Shown one piece after another: positions 1 through 7,483 of a stretch of 64,000 bases of DNA (position 1 is the first letter of the stretch; every line of letters begins with the position of its first letter). Under the pieces are notes generated by a model that searched no databases, was not told where the DNA came from, and was given only the letters and a program-made list of their open reading frames with translations. Source of the DNA: JAJAZB01 sp964244295 (GTDB lineage: Bacteria; Bacteroidota; Bacteroidia; Cytophagales; Spirosomataceae). The translations under genes and the position numbers were made by a program. The DNA lies in the NCBI GenBank assembly GCA_964244295.1, contig CAXTIG010000017.1, forward strand, positions 51,080-115,079. The letters run 5' to 3'.

Positions 1-1
1 T

Positions 2-1465
2 CTTTTTGACTCAAAAACCCGGCGCTACGGAATGGATTTCATTTCGGCCCACGTGCTGTTGCGCAACCGGGGCCGCTGGAAGGCCCTCGCGCTGGGCGAT
101 TACCAGCTTCAATTTGGGCAGGGACTGGTGATGGCGGGCGGGTTTTTTCTGGGAAAAGGGTCCGAAACCGTGCTGACGGCCCGGCGGAGTCACCTCGGCA
201 TCCGACCCTACACCTCGGCGCTGGAGTGGGGCTTCCTGCGCGGGGCGGCGGCCACTTACGCGGCGGGCCGTTGGGAACTGACCTCGTTTTTATCCCGCCT
301 CCGCCGCGATGCCAACCTCGACGACGACCCCCGCGACGACCTCGACCCATCGGGTAGCCTGCAAACCAGCGGCCTGCACCGAACCCCCAACGAAATCGCT
401 GACAAGGGGGCCGTCGTGCAGCAAGACGCGGGCCTGAATTTGTTGTGGCGGGGAAAATCATCCCGCGCCTCCGCCGGTTTCACGGCGGTGTACACCACCT
501 TCGACGTCCGCATTCAAAAATCCGACGCGGCCTACAACCGCTACGAATTCGCCGGGACGCGCAACCTCGTGCTGGGTCTGAACGGGGATTACCTCTGGCG
601 CAACGCCCATTTTTTCGGAGAAATCGCCCGCTCCTCTTCGGGCGGCGTGGGCACGGTGGGCGGGCTGCTGACCAGCCTCAGCCGCCGACTGGATGCCTCG
701 CTGGTATTCCGGCGTTACGCCCGCGATTTTCACAGTTTTCACGCGAAAGCCTTCGGCGAAAATTCAAGGAATGGCAACGAAACCGGCCTCTTCCTCGGGT
801 TGAAATACGCCCCGCGCCCGGCTTGGTTGTTGAGTGGCTACCTCGATGTTTTCCGGTTTCCGGAGTGGAAATACCTGGTCGATGCCCCCTCGCGGGGCGC
901 GGGTGGCTTGCTGCGGCTGGCGTACACGCCGCGCAAAACCACGCAGTTTTTTGGGCAATTCGTGGAAGAACACAAGGAAAAAAACGTCCCCGACCGCCTC
1001 CAGAAGCAAAACGAGGTGCTGCCCACCGCCCGCCGTTACGCCGTGCTGGGTTTCGACCAAGCGCCCCGGCGCTGGCTTTCGCTGAGTACGCGGGGGTTTT
1101 ACTCGGCCTTCCGGTTTCGGGGTTTCGCGCCCTCGCAGGGTTGGGGGCTGGTGCAGGACGCGTCGGTGACGGTCAAAAACCTCACCCTGAGTGGCCGCGT
1201 GGCCTACTTCAGCACCGACGATTACGACAGCCGGTTTTACAGCTACGAACCCGACGTGCTCTACGCCTTTTCGCTGCCCGCGTATTACAACGAGGGCTTT
1301 CGGAATTTTCTACTCCTTCAAATCCGCCTCAGCCGCGCCCTCGACGCCTGGATTCGCCTGGCTCGTACCGATTACCTCCACCAAGCCACCGTCGGCTCCG
1401 GCCTGGATGAGATTCAGGCCCCGCACCGAACCGAAGTGAAGGCGCAGGTGCGGTGGCGGTTTTGA
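2..1465 (+). CDS. Outer-membrane beta-barrel protein, C-terminal part (5' end outside window)
   Basis: The frame is open from the first complete codon of the window, so this is probably the C-terminal part of a larger protein and the Met at base 32 is probably internal. About 488 residues are visible. The sequence alternates aromatic and polar residues in strand-like blocks (for example GDYQLQFGQGLVMAGG near the start and YAFSLPAYYNEGFRNFLLLQ near the end). It ends in VKAQVRWRF; a C-terminal Phe on an amphipathic strand is the usual signature of an outer-membrane barrel. From memory, barrels of this type in Cytophagales often follow an N-terminal helix-hairpin-helix (ComEA-like) segment; that part would lie upstream and cannot be checked here. 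A terminator hairpin follows at 1484. The barrel call is good; the role is unknown. Confidence 0.6.
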   Translation, partial: LFDSKTRRYGMDFISAHVLLRNRGRWKALALGDYQLQFGQGLVMAGGFFLGKGSETVLTARRSHLGIRPYTSALEWGFLRGAAATYAAGRWELTSFLSRLRRDANLDDDPRDDLDPSGSLQTSGLHRTPNEIADKGAVVQQDAGLNLLWRGKSSRASAGFTAVYTTFDVRIQKSDAAYNRYEFAGTRNLVLGLNGDYLWRNAHFFGEIARSSSGGVGTVGGLLTSLSRRLDASLVFRRYARDFHSFHAKAFGENSRNGNETGLFLGLKYAPRPAWLLSGYLDVFRFPEWKYLVDAPSRGAGGLLRLAYTPRKTTQFFGQFVEEHKEKNVPDRLQKQNEVLPTARRYAVLGFDQAPRRWLSLSTRGFYSAFRFRGFAPSQGWGLVQDASVTVKNLTLSGRVAYFSTDDYDSRFYSYEPDVLYAFSLPAYYNEGFRNFLLLQIRLSRALDAWIRLARTDYLHQATVGSGLDEIQAPHRTEVKAQVRWRF

Positions 1466-1483
1466 ATGCGACAAAAAAATTAT

Positions 1484-1512
1484 CCCCGCGAGGGTTTTAA
1501 ACCCTCGCGGGG
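1484..1512. terminator. Hairpin of the CCCCGCGAG family
   Basis: A near-perfect dyad, CCCCGCGAGGG with arms joined by TTTTAAA, follows the barrel gene and ends in a GGGG-TTT. The same design recurs at 16454-16483 and 59712-59741, where the central bases read GAGAGTTTTAAAACTCTC. It fits a rho-independent terminator, and its recurrence also marks it as a dispersed repeat. Confidence 0.6.
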
Positions 1513-1575
1513 TTTAGAGACGGCGAACTTTTACGGTTCGCCAGTCAGTTGAAAACGCAACCAGTTCTTTTTTCC

Positions 1576-2379
1576 ATGACCCTTCCCATCTACCAGGCTG
1601 ATGCCTTCACCGACCAGCTTTTCCACGGCAATCCCGCCGCCATCGTGCCGCTCGAATCCTGGCTTCCCGAGGAAACCATGCAGGCCATCGCCGCCGAAAA
1701 CAACCTCGCCGAAACCGCTTTTTTTGTTAAAAACGGGGACGCCTACGACCTGCGCTGGTTTACGCCCACCGTGGAAGTGGACCTCTGCGGTCACGCCACC
1801 GTAGCCAGCGCCAAAATCCTCTACGACCACCTCGGTTACGCTGACGACGAAATCCGCTTCGACACCCGCAGCGGTCGCCTGACTGTGCAGCGTAACGGGG
1901 ATTTGTTCACGCTCAATTTCCCTGCCGACCCGCCCGCGCTGGTCTCGCCCGCGTTTCACGACGAACTGACCGCCGCCCTCGGCGTTGCCCCGCTGGAGGT
2001 GTACGCGGGAAAGACCGATTTGATGGTGGTGCTCGAAAACGAAGCCGCTGTGGCCGCCCTGCAACCCGATTTCCGCGAACTGGCGAAGCTCAAAGTCCGG
2101 GGTGTGATGGCGACGGCTCCCGGCGAGGCAGCGAGCGTCGCACCGGCAGATTTTGTCAGCCGCTTTTTCGGCCCGGCTTCGGGCATCGACGAAGACCCCG
2201 TTACCGGCTCCGCGCATACCACGCTTACGCCGTTTTGGGCCAAAAAACTGGGGAAACTTAGCCTGACTGCCCGGCAGATTTCCCCGCGCGGCGGCGACCT
2301 CTGGCTCGAACTCCTCGGCGACCGCGTTCTCCTCAGCGGTCGGGCGGTGGTGTACCTGAAGGGCGAGATTTTTATCTGA
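1576..2379 (+). CDS. PhzF family isomerase-like protein
   Basis: PhzF proteins are cytosolic diaminopimelate-epimerase-fold enzymes; the founding member isomerises a phenazine precursor, but most homologues have unknown substrates. The 267-residue product has the expected size. It shows the N-terminal DAFTDQLFHGNPAAIV block, the conserved Glu in NNLAETAFF (about residue 47, equivalent to the catalytic Glu of PhzF), the DLCGHAT motif after the first half, and GIDEDPVTGSAH near residue 205. I chose the ATG at 1576 because the family normally begins right before the PIYQADAFT segment; a TTG nine codons upstream is also in frame. There is no phenazine gene nearby, so a phenazine role is not implied. 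Family assignment is firm, substrate unknown. Confidence 0.9.
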   Translation: MTLPIYQADAFTDQLFHGNPAAIVPLESWLPEETMQAIAAENNLAETAFFVKNGDAYDLRWFTPTVEVDLCGHATVASAKILYDHLGYADDEIRFDTRSGRLTVQRNGDLFTLNFPADPPALVSPAFHDELTAALGVAPLEVYAGKTDLMVVLENEAAVAALQPDFRELAKLKVRGVMATAPGEAASVAPADFVSRFFGPASGIDEDPVTGSAHTTLTPFWAKKLGKLSLTARQISPRGGDLWLELLGDRVLLSGRAVVYLKGEIFI

Positions 2380-2400
2380 TTTTTCTCGAAATGGAATCGT

Positions 2401-3453
2401 TCAGCGCCAGTCCTGGAAGCCGGGCCACTGCCCTGTCTCCAGGCTGGTCAGCAGAATTTCCGTGAGGTGGGGGTAAGCAAAATGCCCCGCCACCCGTTGT
2501 TGCGCCCGCCGCGCCAGCGCCCGGCGCTCGGCGGGGTGGTCGAGCCAGTGGCGGAGTTGAAGCAGGCACTCGTCGGCATCGCGGAAGTACGCGCCCGTTT
2601 CGTTTTCGGGAAACAGCCTTTGCACGTCGTCGTTGCTTTCAGAAAGCAGAAACCCGCCCGCACCGGGTACTTCAAAAGTCCGCATCACGATCCCGCCCGC
2701 CCGGTGTTGCCGCCGAAACAGGTTGAGCACCACCGCCGACTGCGACATGACTTGCGTCATGGCCTCACCCGTCAGCGGCCCGCCCTGCCAGCAGTTTCGG
2801 AGGGCGCTGCCGGGTCGGGTGCGGCGTTGCCAGCGGGCATCGCCCCAGATTTTTAAGGGAAAAACAGCAGCAATTTTTTCGAGAAAAACGGCCCGATCGC
2901 GGTCCCAGTTGCCGATGAAAACCACCTCGTGAAGCGGAGAAACTTCCGGTTGATGGGGGTGTAAAATCGGGTCCCAACCGAAGGGGAAGAAGTGGGCGGC
3001 CTTCACGCCGTTTTCCCGCAATCGGCTCGCCAGCGCTTCCGACCAAATCAGGTAGGCATCCGCCTCCCGCGCCGCCCGCCGGTGTTCGGGACGGGCGCTG
3101 GGATGGCCGGTGAAAGGGTTATCGGGGTTGAAAATGACGATTTTTACGCCCATCTCCCGCACGATTTGTACCGTTTTGGGCATCAGAAAATCACCGCGAA
3201 AAACGAGCAGGAGGTCGGGTTTTTCGGCGCGGATTCGGGCCAGTAATCCGGCGTTCAGCCCTCGGCTGAGCCATCGCCGCGCGGGGAGAACTTGCCGGAT
3301 GAGTCGCTGCAAAACCCTGTTTTTTCGACCAACCAGGCCATTTTCTTGATCCACGTCGAAACGCAGGACCCGGTGGCCGAGTACTTCAAACGCCCGTTGG
3401 TAGGAATTTTCCAGGGCGGCGGGATCAAATTTTCCGTAGAGTAAAATGGTCAT
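2401..3453 (-). CDS. CgeB-type glycosyltransferase
   Basis: This 350-residue protein resembles the CgeB/DUF3880 group of GT-B glycosyltransferases. It starts with a Rossmann-like strand (MTILLYGKFDPAALE), continues with KPDLLLVFRGDFL and IVIFNPDNPF, and has a C-terminal half with FEVPGAGGFLLSE and the acidic ENETGAYFRDADECL stretch that in GT-B enzymes binds the sugar nucleotide. It is the last gene of a minus-strand polysaccharide cluster and probably transfers a sugar to the glycan made there. I chose the ATG at 3453; the open frame continues upstream only by reading through a 40-bp inverted repeat (3464-3583), which is unlikely to be coding. Donor and acceptor cannot be told from sequence. 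Confidence 0.75.
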   Translation of the reverse strand: MTILLYGKFDPAALENSYQRAFEVLGHRVLRFDVDQENGLVGRKNRVLQRLIRQVLPARRWLSRGLNAGLLARIRAEKPDLLLVFRGDFLMPKTVQIVREMGVKIVIFNPDNPFTGHPSARPEHRRAAREADAYLIWSEALASRLRENGVKAAHFFPFGWDPILHPHQPEVSPLHEVVFIGNWDRDRAVFLEKIAAVFPLKIWGDARWQRRTRPGSALRNCWQGGPLTGEAMTQVMSQSAVVLNLFRRQHRAGGIVMRTFEVPGAGGFLLSESNDDVQRLFPENETGAYFRDADECLLQLRHWLDHPAERRALARRAQQRVAGHFAYPHLTEILLTSLETGQWPGFQDWR

Positions 3454-3463
3454 GGGGAAAGAA

Positions 3464-3583
3464 GCAACCCGGACAGCGGTTCGCAGAACCCTGTCAGCGG
3501 TTGCGAGGTAATCGGTAGCCAAGTTTGGTTATCCGTGAGCGCACAACCGCTGACAGGGTTCTGCGAACCGCTGGCCGGGTTGC
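3464..3583. repeat. Inverted repeat with 40-bp arms
   Basis: The left arm (3464-3503) begins GCAACCCGGACAGCGG and the right arm (3544-3583) is its reverse complement with about two mismatches, separated by a 40-bp loop. It fills the gap between the Wzy-like gene and the CgeB-type gene, so it would form a large stem in the shared transcript. A related half-site, GCAACCCGCTGACCGG facing CCGCTGTCCGGGTTGC, occurs at 44408-44447. Confidence 0.85.
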
Positions 3584-3586
3584 TTT

Positions 3587-4957
3587 TCAGAGCCGCAGCG
3601 TCCCCGACTCGGTCGCGGTGAGCGCCCCTACCGTGTACCGGTACAACCGGGTCACGAGAAAATACCCCAGCGTGCGCAACACCAGAAATTTAACCGTCCA
3701 GAAAAAAGGATAGGCGTAAAACACCCCCAGCGCGATGTAGAGCAAAAACGTCAGCACCAGCACCCCGTCGGCGCTCGCGGCGGGTACCCTTCGCCGCAAC
3801 GCCAGTTCCGCCCCCAGTAACACCAGCACGGCCAAAACACCGTAGAGCAACACGCCGAAAGTGCCCGCCCGCGAGTAGCCATCGGCCAGGATGCTGAATT
3901 CCACGCCTGATTTCAGGCCCGAATAAAATCCGTAAGAATTGGCCGTGCCCAGGCCAAAATCCTGCTCGCGCCAGGCTTCGCGCACCCCCTCGATGGCCGC
4001 CTGTCCGCGCAGGCCCGTCAGGTCGAAATTGTCGGCGATTTCGGTGCCGAGATTTCCCCAGCCCCGGTACGGAATTATATCGGGCGTGAGGGCGACCACG
4101 GCCGCGTTGGGGTGGTTGAGTAGGCGTTCCAGCACCATTTGCAGGGGCGTACGCTGGCCCACGGCCAGTTGGTCGCGGGCGTTCAGCGCCGCGCTCACCC
4201 GTTCGGTGTCGATGTCGCCGAGGTTGCTCAACCGCCCCTGTTGCAGGCGATAGCTGCCGATAAAACTGTTGAGTACCACGAACCAGGGCGCCAGCGCCGC
4301 CACCGCGAGCAGGGCCAGGCCCCGCGCCCGGCGGGTGGGCAGGCTCAAAAACACGCCCCAGCCGTAGAGCAACACGGGCAGAAAATCGCTGCGGCTCCCG
4401 GCAAACACCGCCCGCGTGGCCGCCCCGGTCAAGGCCAGAATCCAGAGTATCTGCACGAAGCGCCGGGTTTGCCGGAATCGCACGCCGGCCACGAACGCGG
4501 CGACGAAACTGAGGTCGAGGGTGGTGCGGATGAAGTAAAAAATGAGTCCTTCGGCGTTGGCGAAGAGGTTGAGCATCAGCAGCACGGCCAGCAGGGCGAG
4601 GTACGAATCGAGCGGGTGAGGGGCCTGCCGGATGCGCTCGGTGAGCGATGGGAGGCCAGAGGTGAACCGGCCTAACGGTTTTCGCAACAGCCAGCAAACG
4701 CCGAACGCCGCCAGCCCTTCCATCAAAAAACAGCCGCAGAGGCGCGGCGTGGCCTCGGCCAGGGTGAGCGGGTAGGCGTCGTTCCAGAGCATCGTTTCCG
4801 GTTCAATTACCAAAATCACCGCGACCAGCCCCGCCTGAAACCCGTAGTAAATCCCGAAAAACCGGGCCGTGTACAGCCCCGGCAGCATCCGCTCCAGCGC
4901 CCGGCCCAGCAGAAGCAGCGCAAAAAAGGTGGCGAGTGGAAAGAGCAAAATCGGCAT
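3587..4957 (-). CDS. Wzy-like polysaccharide polymerase (multispanning membrane protein)
   Basis: The 456-residue product is strongly hydrophobic, with about ten to twelve predicted membrane spans and a long loop in the second half (roughly residues 230-330, containing RLSNLGDIDTERVSAALNARD). This layout is typical of O-antigen or capsule polymerases, which join lipid-linked repeat units on the periplasmic face of the inner membrane. Sequence conservation in this family is low, so the assignment rests on topology and on its place beside a flippase, two glycosyltransferases and a Wzc-type kinase. The ATG at 4957 lies 3 bp past the stop of the upstream gene; a TTG at 4963 would overlap it. The coupling suggests cotranslation. 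Confidence 0.7.
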   Translation of the reverse strand: MPILLFPLATFFALLLLGRALERMLPGLYTARFFGIYYGFQAGLVAVILVIEPETMLWNDAYPLTLAEATPRLCGCFLMEGLAAFGVCWLLRKPLGRFTSGLPSLTERIRQAPHPLDSYLALLAVLLMLNLFANAEGLIFYFIRTTLDLSFVAAFVAGVRFRQTRRFVQILWILALTGAATRAVFAGSRSDFLPVLLYGWGVFLSLPTRRARGLALLAVAALAPWFVVLNSFIGSYRLQQGRLSNLGDIDTERVSAALNARDQLAVGQRTPLQMVLERLLNHPNAAVVALTPDIIPYRGWGNLGTEIADNFDLTGLRGQAAIEGVREAWREQDFGLGTANSYGFYSGLKSGVEFSILADGYSRAGTFGVLLYGVLAVLVLLGAELALRRRVPAASADGVLVLTFLLYIALGVFYAYPFFWTVKFLVLRTLGYFLVTRLYRYTVGALTATESGTLRL

Positions 4958-4959
4958 GG

Positions 4960-5835
4960 TCAAAACGGAATGATTTCCCAGGAATCGGGGTACACGTCGA
5001 GGTTATCCCAGTGCGCGGCCACGGGCGGGCAGAGCACCCGTTGTCCCGGTTTTTCGCCGAGCCAGGCTCCCCACCAGGCGAAGGTGCTGGCCGAAATCAC
5101 CGCGTGGCGAGTGTGCTGCATCAGCCAAAGGTCCACGGGCGCGGGGTTGCCGGCAATCACTGTCGCACCCGGCGGGAGTACCATGAATTCGTCCAGCCGC
5201 TGCGGCGTGTCGGCGAAGCAGAACCACTGCGGGGTCACCAGTTCGCGGGTTAGTTTTTCAAACGCCCGCTCGTAGTACCGCGCCGACAGGCGCTGCACAT
5301 TCGATGGCCCCTCACCCCGGTCGAGCCGGAAGTGGACGGCCACCGCATTTTCCGCGCTCAGGCGGCGGGCCAAATCGAGCAGGGCCGGGTCGCTGGGTAC
5401 TTGGCGGAGTTGCAGGGCCTGCCGGATGACCCCGGCGTGGTCGTCGAAGTAGCGCGGACTGGTGAAATTGCCCTGGAGCGTGGCGTCGTGCCGCAACCGA
5501 AGGTCGCGGAGCCAGGGTTGAAACTGGTGCTTGACGGTGCCGGACGGCAATTTTTCGAGAAAATACCGGCGCTGGTTTCGGGGTAAAAACTGGTTCATTT
5601 CGATGAAAATTCGCTCTAGGGCCTCATGCCCGAAGGGATGCCGGGCGGAGTGGATTTCGTCGGAAATTTGAAAATGAGCCAGTTCAAACCGCCGCCCGAA
5701 GGCATCGCGCCGGTAGCCCGAATGCGCGTCCAACACGAGCCGGGCGTCGTTGCGCCGGGCCAGGGCTTTGGCCGTGGCGTAGGCGAACAACTGGTTGCCC
5801 AGCCCGCCGATGAGTTTTAGGGTGAGCCGCGTCAT
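4960..5835 (-). CDS. GT11 family alpha-1,2-fucosyltransferase-like enzyme
   Basis: A 291-residue cytoplasmic glycosyltransferase of family GT11, whose known members move fucose from GDP-fucose to galactose. Visible family motifs are the N-terminal GGLGNQLFAYATAKAL, the HFRLDRGEG block (the HxRxGD-type donor-binding motif, here in a slightly altered form) and the late SASTFAWWGAWLG segment, which matches the SxSSFSWW motif of the family. The ATG at 5835 overlaps the stop of the flippase gene by 4 bp (ATGA) and the gene ends 3 bp before the polymerase ATG, so the three genes are tightly coupled. The glycan may therefore contain fucose or another deoxyhexose; no GDP-fucose synthesis genes lie in this window. 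Confidence 0.85.
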   Translation of the reverse strand: MTRLTLKLIGGLGNQLFAYATAKALARRNDARLVLDAHSGYRRDAFGRRFELAHFQISDEIHSARHPFGHEALERIFIEMNQFLPRNQRRYFLEKLPSGTVKHQFQPWLRDLRLRHDATLQGNFTSPRYFDDHAGVIRQALQLRQVPSDPALLDLARRLSAENAVAVHFRLDRGEGPSNVQRLSARYYERAFEKLTRELVTPQWFCFADTPQRLDEFMVLPPGATVIAGNPAPVDLWLMQHTRHAVISASTFAWWGAWLGEKPGQRVLCPPVAAHWDNLDVYPDSWEIIPF

Positions 5836-7325
5836 GGGGTGGAAACGGGTTTTTCGGAAAAAATAAATCGTCGCAAACCCCGGCGACCCGGCTCCGAAAG
5901 CAGGACGTTTCCCGCTAAAAAACTCCCGGCAAACGCCCCCGCCCAGGCTACCAAAGTCGTCCAATCCAACGTGGGCGGCAGGATTGCGCGGAAGACGAGC
6001 GTCAGGCCAGCCGCCAGCACACTTTGCCGGAAGGCGCTCCGCCCCAGTTCGCGATGCTGGTTTTTTGAAAAAAGGACCGAATTCCTCAGCACGACGATCA
6101 GGCCACCCAGGCCCAAAGCGCCCGCCCCCACCGCCCCGACGAGCATTCCCGCCAGGCCACCTTGCCAAATTCCCAACCCGATGCAAACGGCGTGAAGCAG
6201 CGCGTAGCCGAGGTGAACGAGGCTCGTTTTTCGGAAATTTCCCAACGAAATTCCAATCGAAAACAGGGCGTTGAAAGCCGTTTGCAGCAGCACGTAACCC
6301 AGCAGCCAGCCGTTGAGCGAAGCACCGAGAAAGAAATCTCCACCCACCCAGCAGCGCACGAACGCCTCGTTGAACAGCCAGGCCCCACCCGCCAGCCAGG
6401 CCAACGCCCCCAACAGCAGGTGCCCGGTGCGGAGCAGCGTAACTTGCCGAATCTGTTCCGAAGAAAACGCCAGCGCCGGGCCGGTGGCAACGACACCCCG
6501 TTCGATGAACAGGCGGAGCAAATCGGGGCCTTTCCGCGAAAGCGCGTACACCGGCAGCGCTCCCAACCCGACCCAGCGGGCCAGCAAGACGTTTTCAAGG
6601 TTAACGAGCAGTGCTCCGGCCAGCCGGGTCAGCGCCGTAAACGAAACGGGGCGGAGAATTTCCCGAAAAACCCCGCGACGTACCCTCAGCCGGATGCCTT
6701 CCCGCCGGAAGCGGCGGCGGAGGTAGAGCGCGTTACCCAGCGTGTAAAGCCCGCCGCGCAGGGCGATGGGGTAGGCCAGGGCGAGCAGGCCGAAGCCGTT
6801 TTCGAGTAAAATCAAGGTCAACACCAGGCTGGCGAGCAGGCTGCCGTTGTAAATCAGGGCGTTGGCCGGGCCGCTCTGCAAGCCCTGCGTGACGGCCACC
6901 AGCGAATGCGAGGCCACGACCAGCCCCGTGCCGAGGAGCGCCACGTTGAACGCCGCCCGCAGTTCCCCCATTTCGGCGGCGGGCAAGGCCACGAGCCGGT
7001 CCAACCAGGGAATCAGGCCGAAACCCAGGGCAAGGAGTAGCGCCGTCACGGCGACCGTCACCAGTAACCCCGCCCCGGTCAGGGAGCCGATTTCTGTCCG
7101 GTTTCCAGCCCCGAACTGCGCCGCTACCCGCTGCCCCAGCACTGCCGAAATGCCGGGGTCGAGGAGCGAAACCCAGGCCAGCAAGTCGCCGCTGAGTAGC
7201 CAGGCTCCGTACTGGGCCGAGGCCACGTAACCCAGCACCAGCGGCGTGAGCAGCAGGCCGCTGACCAGATTCAGGCCCAAACTGAGGTACTGCGAGGCGA
7301 GGTTCCAGCGGGTGACGCGGGGCAT
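5832..7325 (-). CDS. Wzx-like polysaccharide flippase
   Basis: The 497-residue protein has about 14 hydrophobic segments distributed over the full length, as in MOP-superfamily flippases that move undecaprenyl-linked glycan units across the inner membrane. The N-terminus (NLASQYLSLGLNLVSGLLLTPL followed by YGAWLL) is typical of Wzx/RfbX proteins. I chose the ATG at 7325, immediately before MPRVTRWNLASQ; the open frame runs further upstream but through GATTACAAATCC repeats and non-conserved sequence. The stop overlaps the next gene's ATG. With the polymerase and the Wzc-type kinase it defines a Wzx/Wzy-dependent export pathway. Confidence 0.85.
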   Translation of the reverse strand: MPRVTRWNLASQYLSLGLNLVSGLLLTPLVLGYVASAQYGAWLLSGDLLAWVSLLDPGISAVLGQRVAAQFGAGNRTEIGSLTGAGLLVTVAVTALLLALGFGLIPWLDRLVALPAAEMGELRAAFNVALLGTGLVVASHSLVAVTQGLQSGPANALIYNGSLLASLVLTLILLENGFGLLALAYPIALRGGLYTLGNALYLRRRFRREGIRLRVRRGVFREILRPVSFTALTRLAGALLVNLENVLLARWVGLGALPVYALSRKGPDLLRLFIERGVVATGPALAFSSEQIRQVTLLRTGHLLLGALAWLAGGAWLFNEAFVRCWVGGDFFLGASLNGWLLGYVLLQTAFNALFSIGISLGNFRKTSLVHLGYALLHAVCIGLGIWQGGLAGMLVGAVGAGALGLGGLIVVLRNSVLFSKNQHRELGRSAFRQSVLAAGLTLVFRAILPPTLDWTTLVAWAGAFAGSFLAGNVLLSEPGRRGLRRFIFSEKPVSTP

Positions 7326-7339
7326 GGGGTTTTTTGTTT

Positions 7340-7416
7340 CGCGGATTACAAATCCGCTGCTCTTTGCGTCCGGACGGTTCGCCCGTTCCACGTCGGGCTG
7401 CGATTACAAATCCGGA
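7340..7416. repeat. Two GATTACAAATCC short dyads
   Basis: CGGATTACAAATCCG (a 15-bp dyad at about 7341-7355) and CGATTACAAATCCG (about 7401-7414) lie between the kinase and flippase genes, followed directly by the larger palindrome at 7424. I cannot tell if they are regulatory or just dispersed repeats. Confidence 0.5.
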
Positions 7417-7423
7417 CGAGTGG

Positions 7424-7483
7424 TGTCACGCTGAGCGGAGTCGAAGCGCTACGCCACGCGCTTCGACTCCGCTCAGCGTGACA
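7424..7483. repeat. TGTCA-type palindrome with 25-bp arms
   Basis: Perfect 25-bp arms (7424-7448 and 7459-7483), beginning TGTCACGCTGAGCGGAG, are separated by 10 bp. The right arm contains the TGA stop codon (7473-7475) of the upstream kinase gene. A single arm of the same sequence type is inside the terminator at 32227-32268. Confidence 0.9.

Noticed and set aside
3525..3713. Small plus-strand frame near the 3464 inverted repeat
   Set aside because: Its first part is the inverted repeat itself and the rest is antisense to the polymerase gene.
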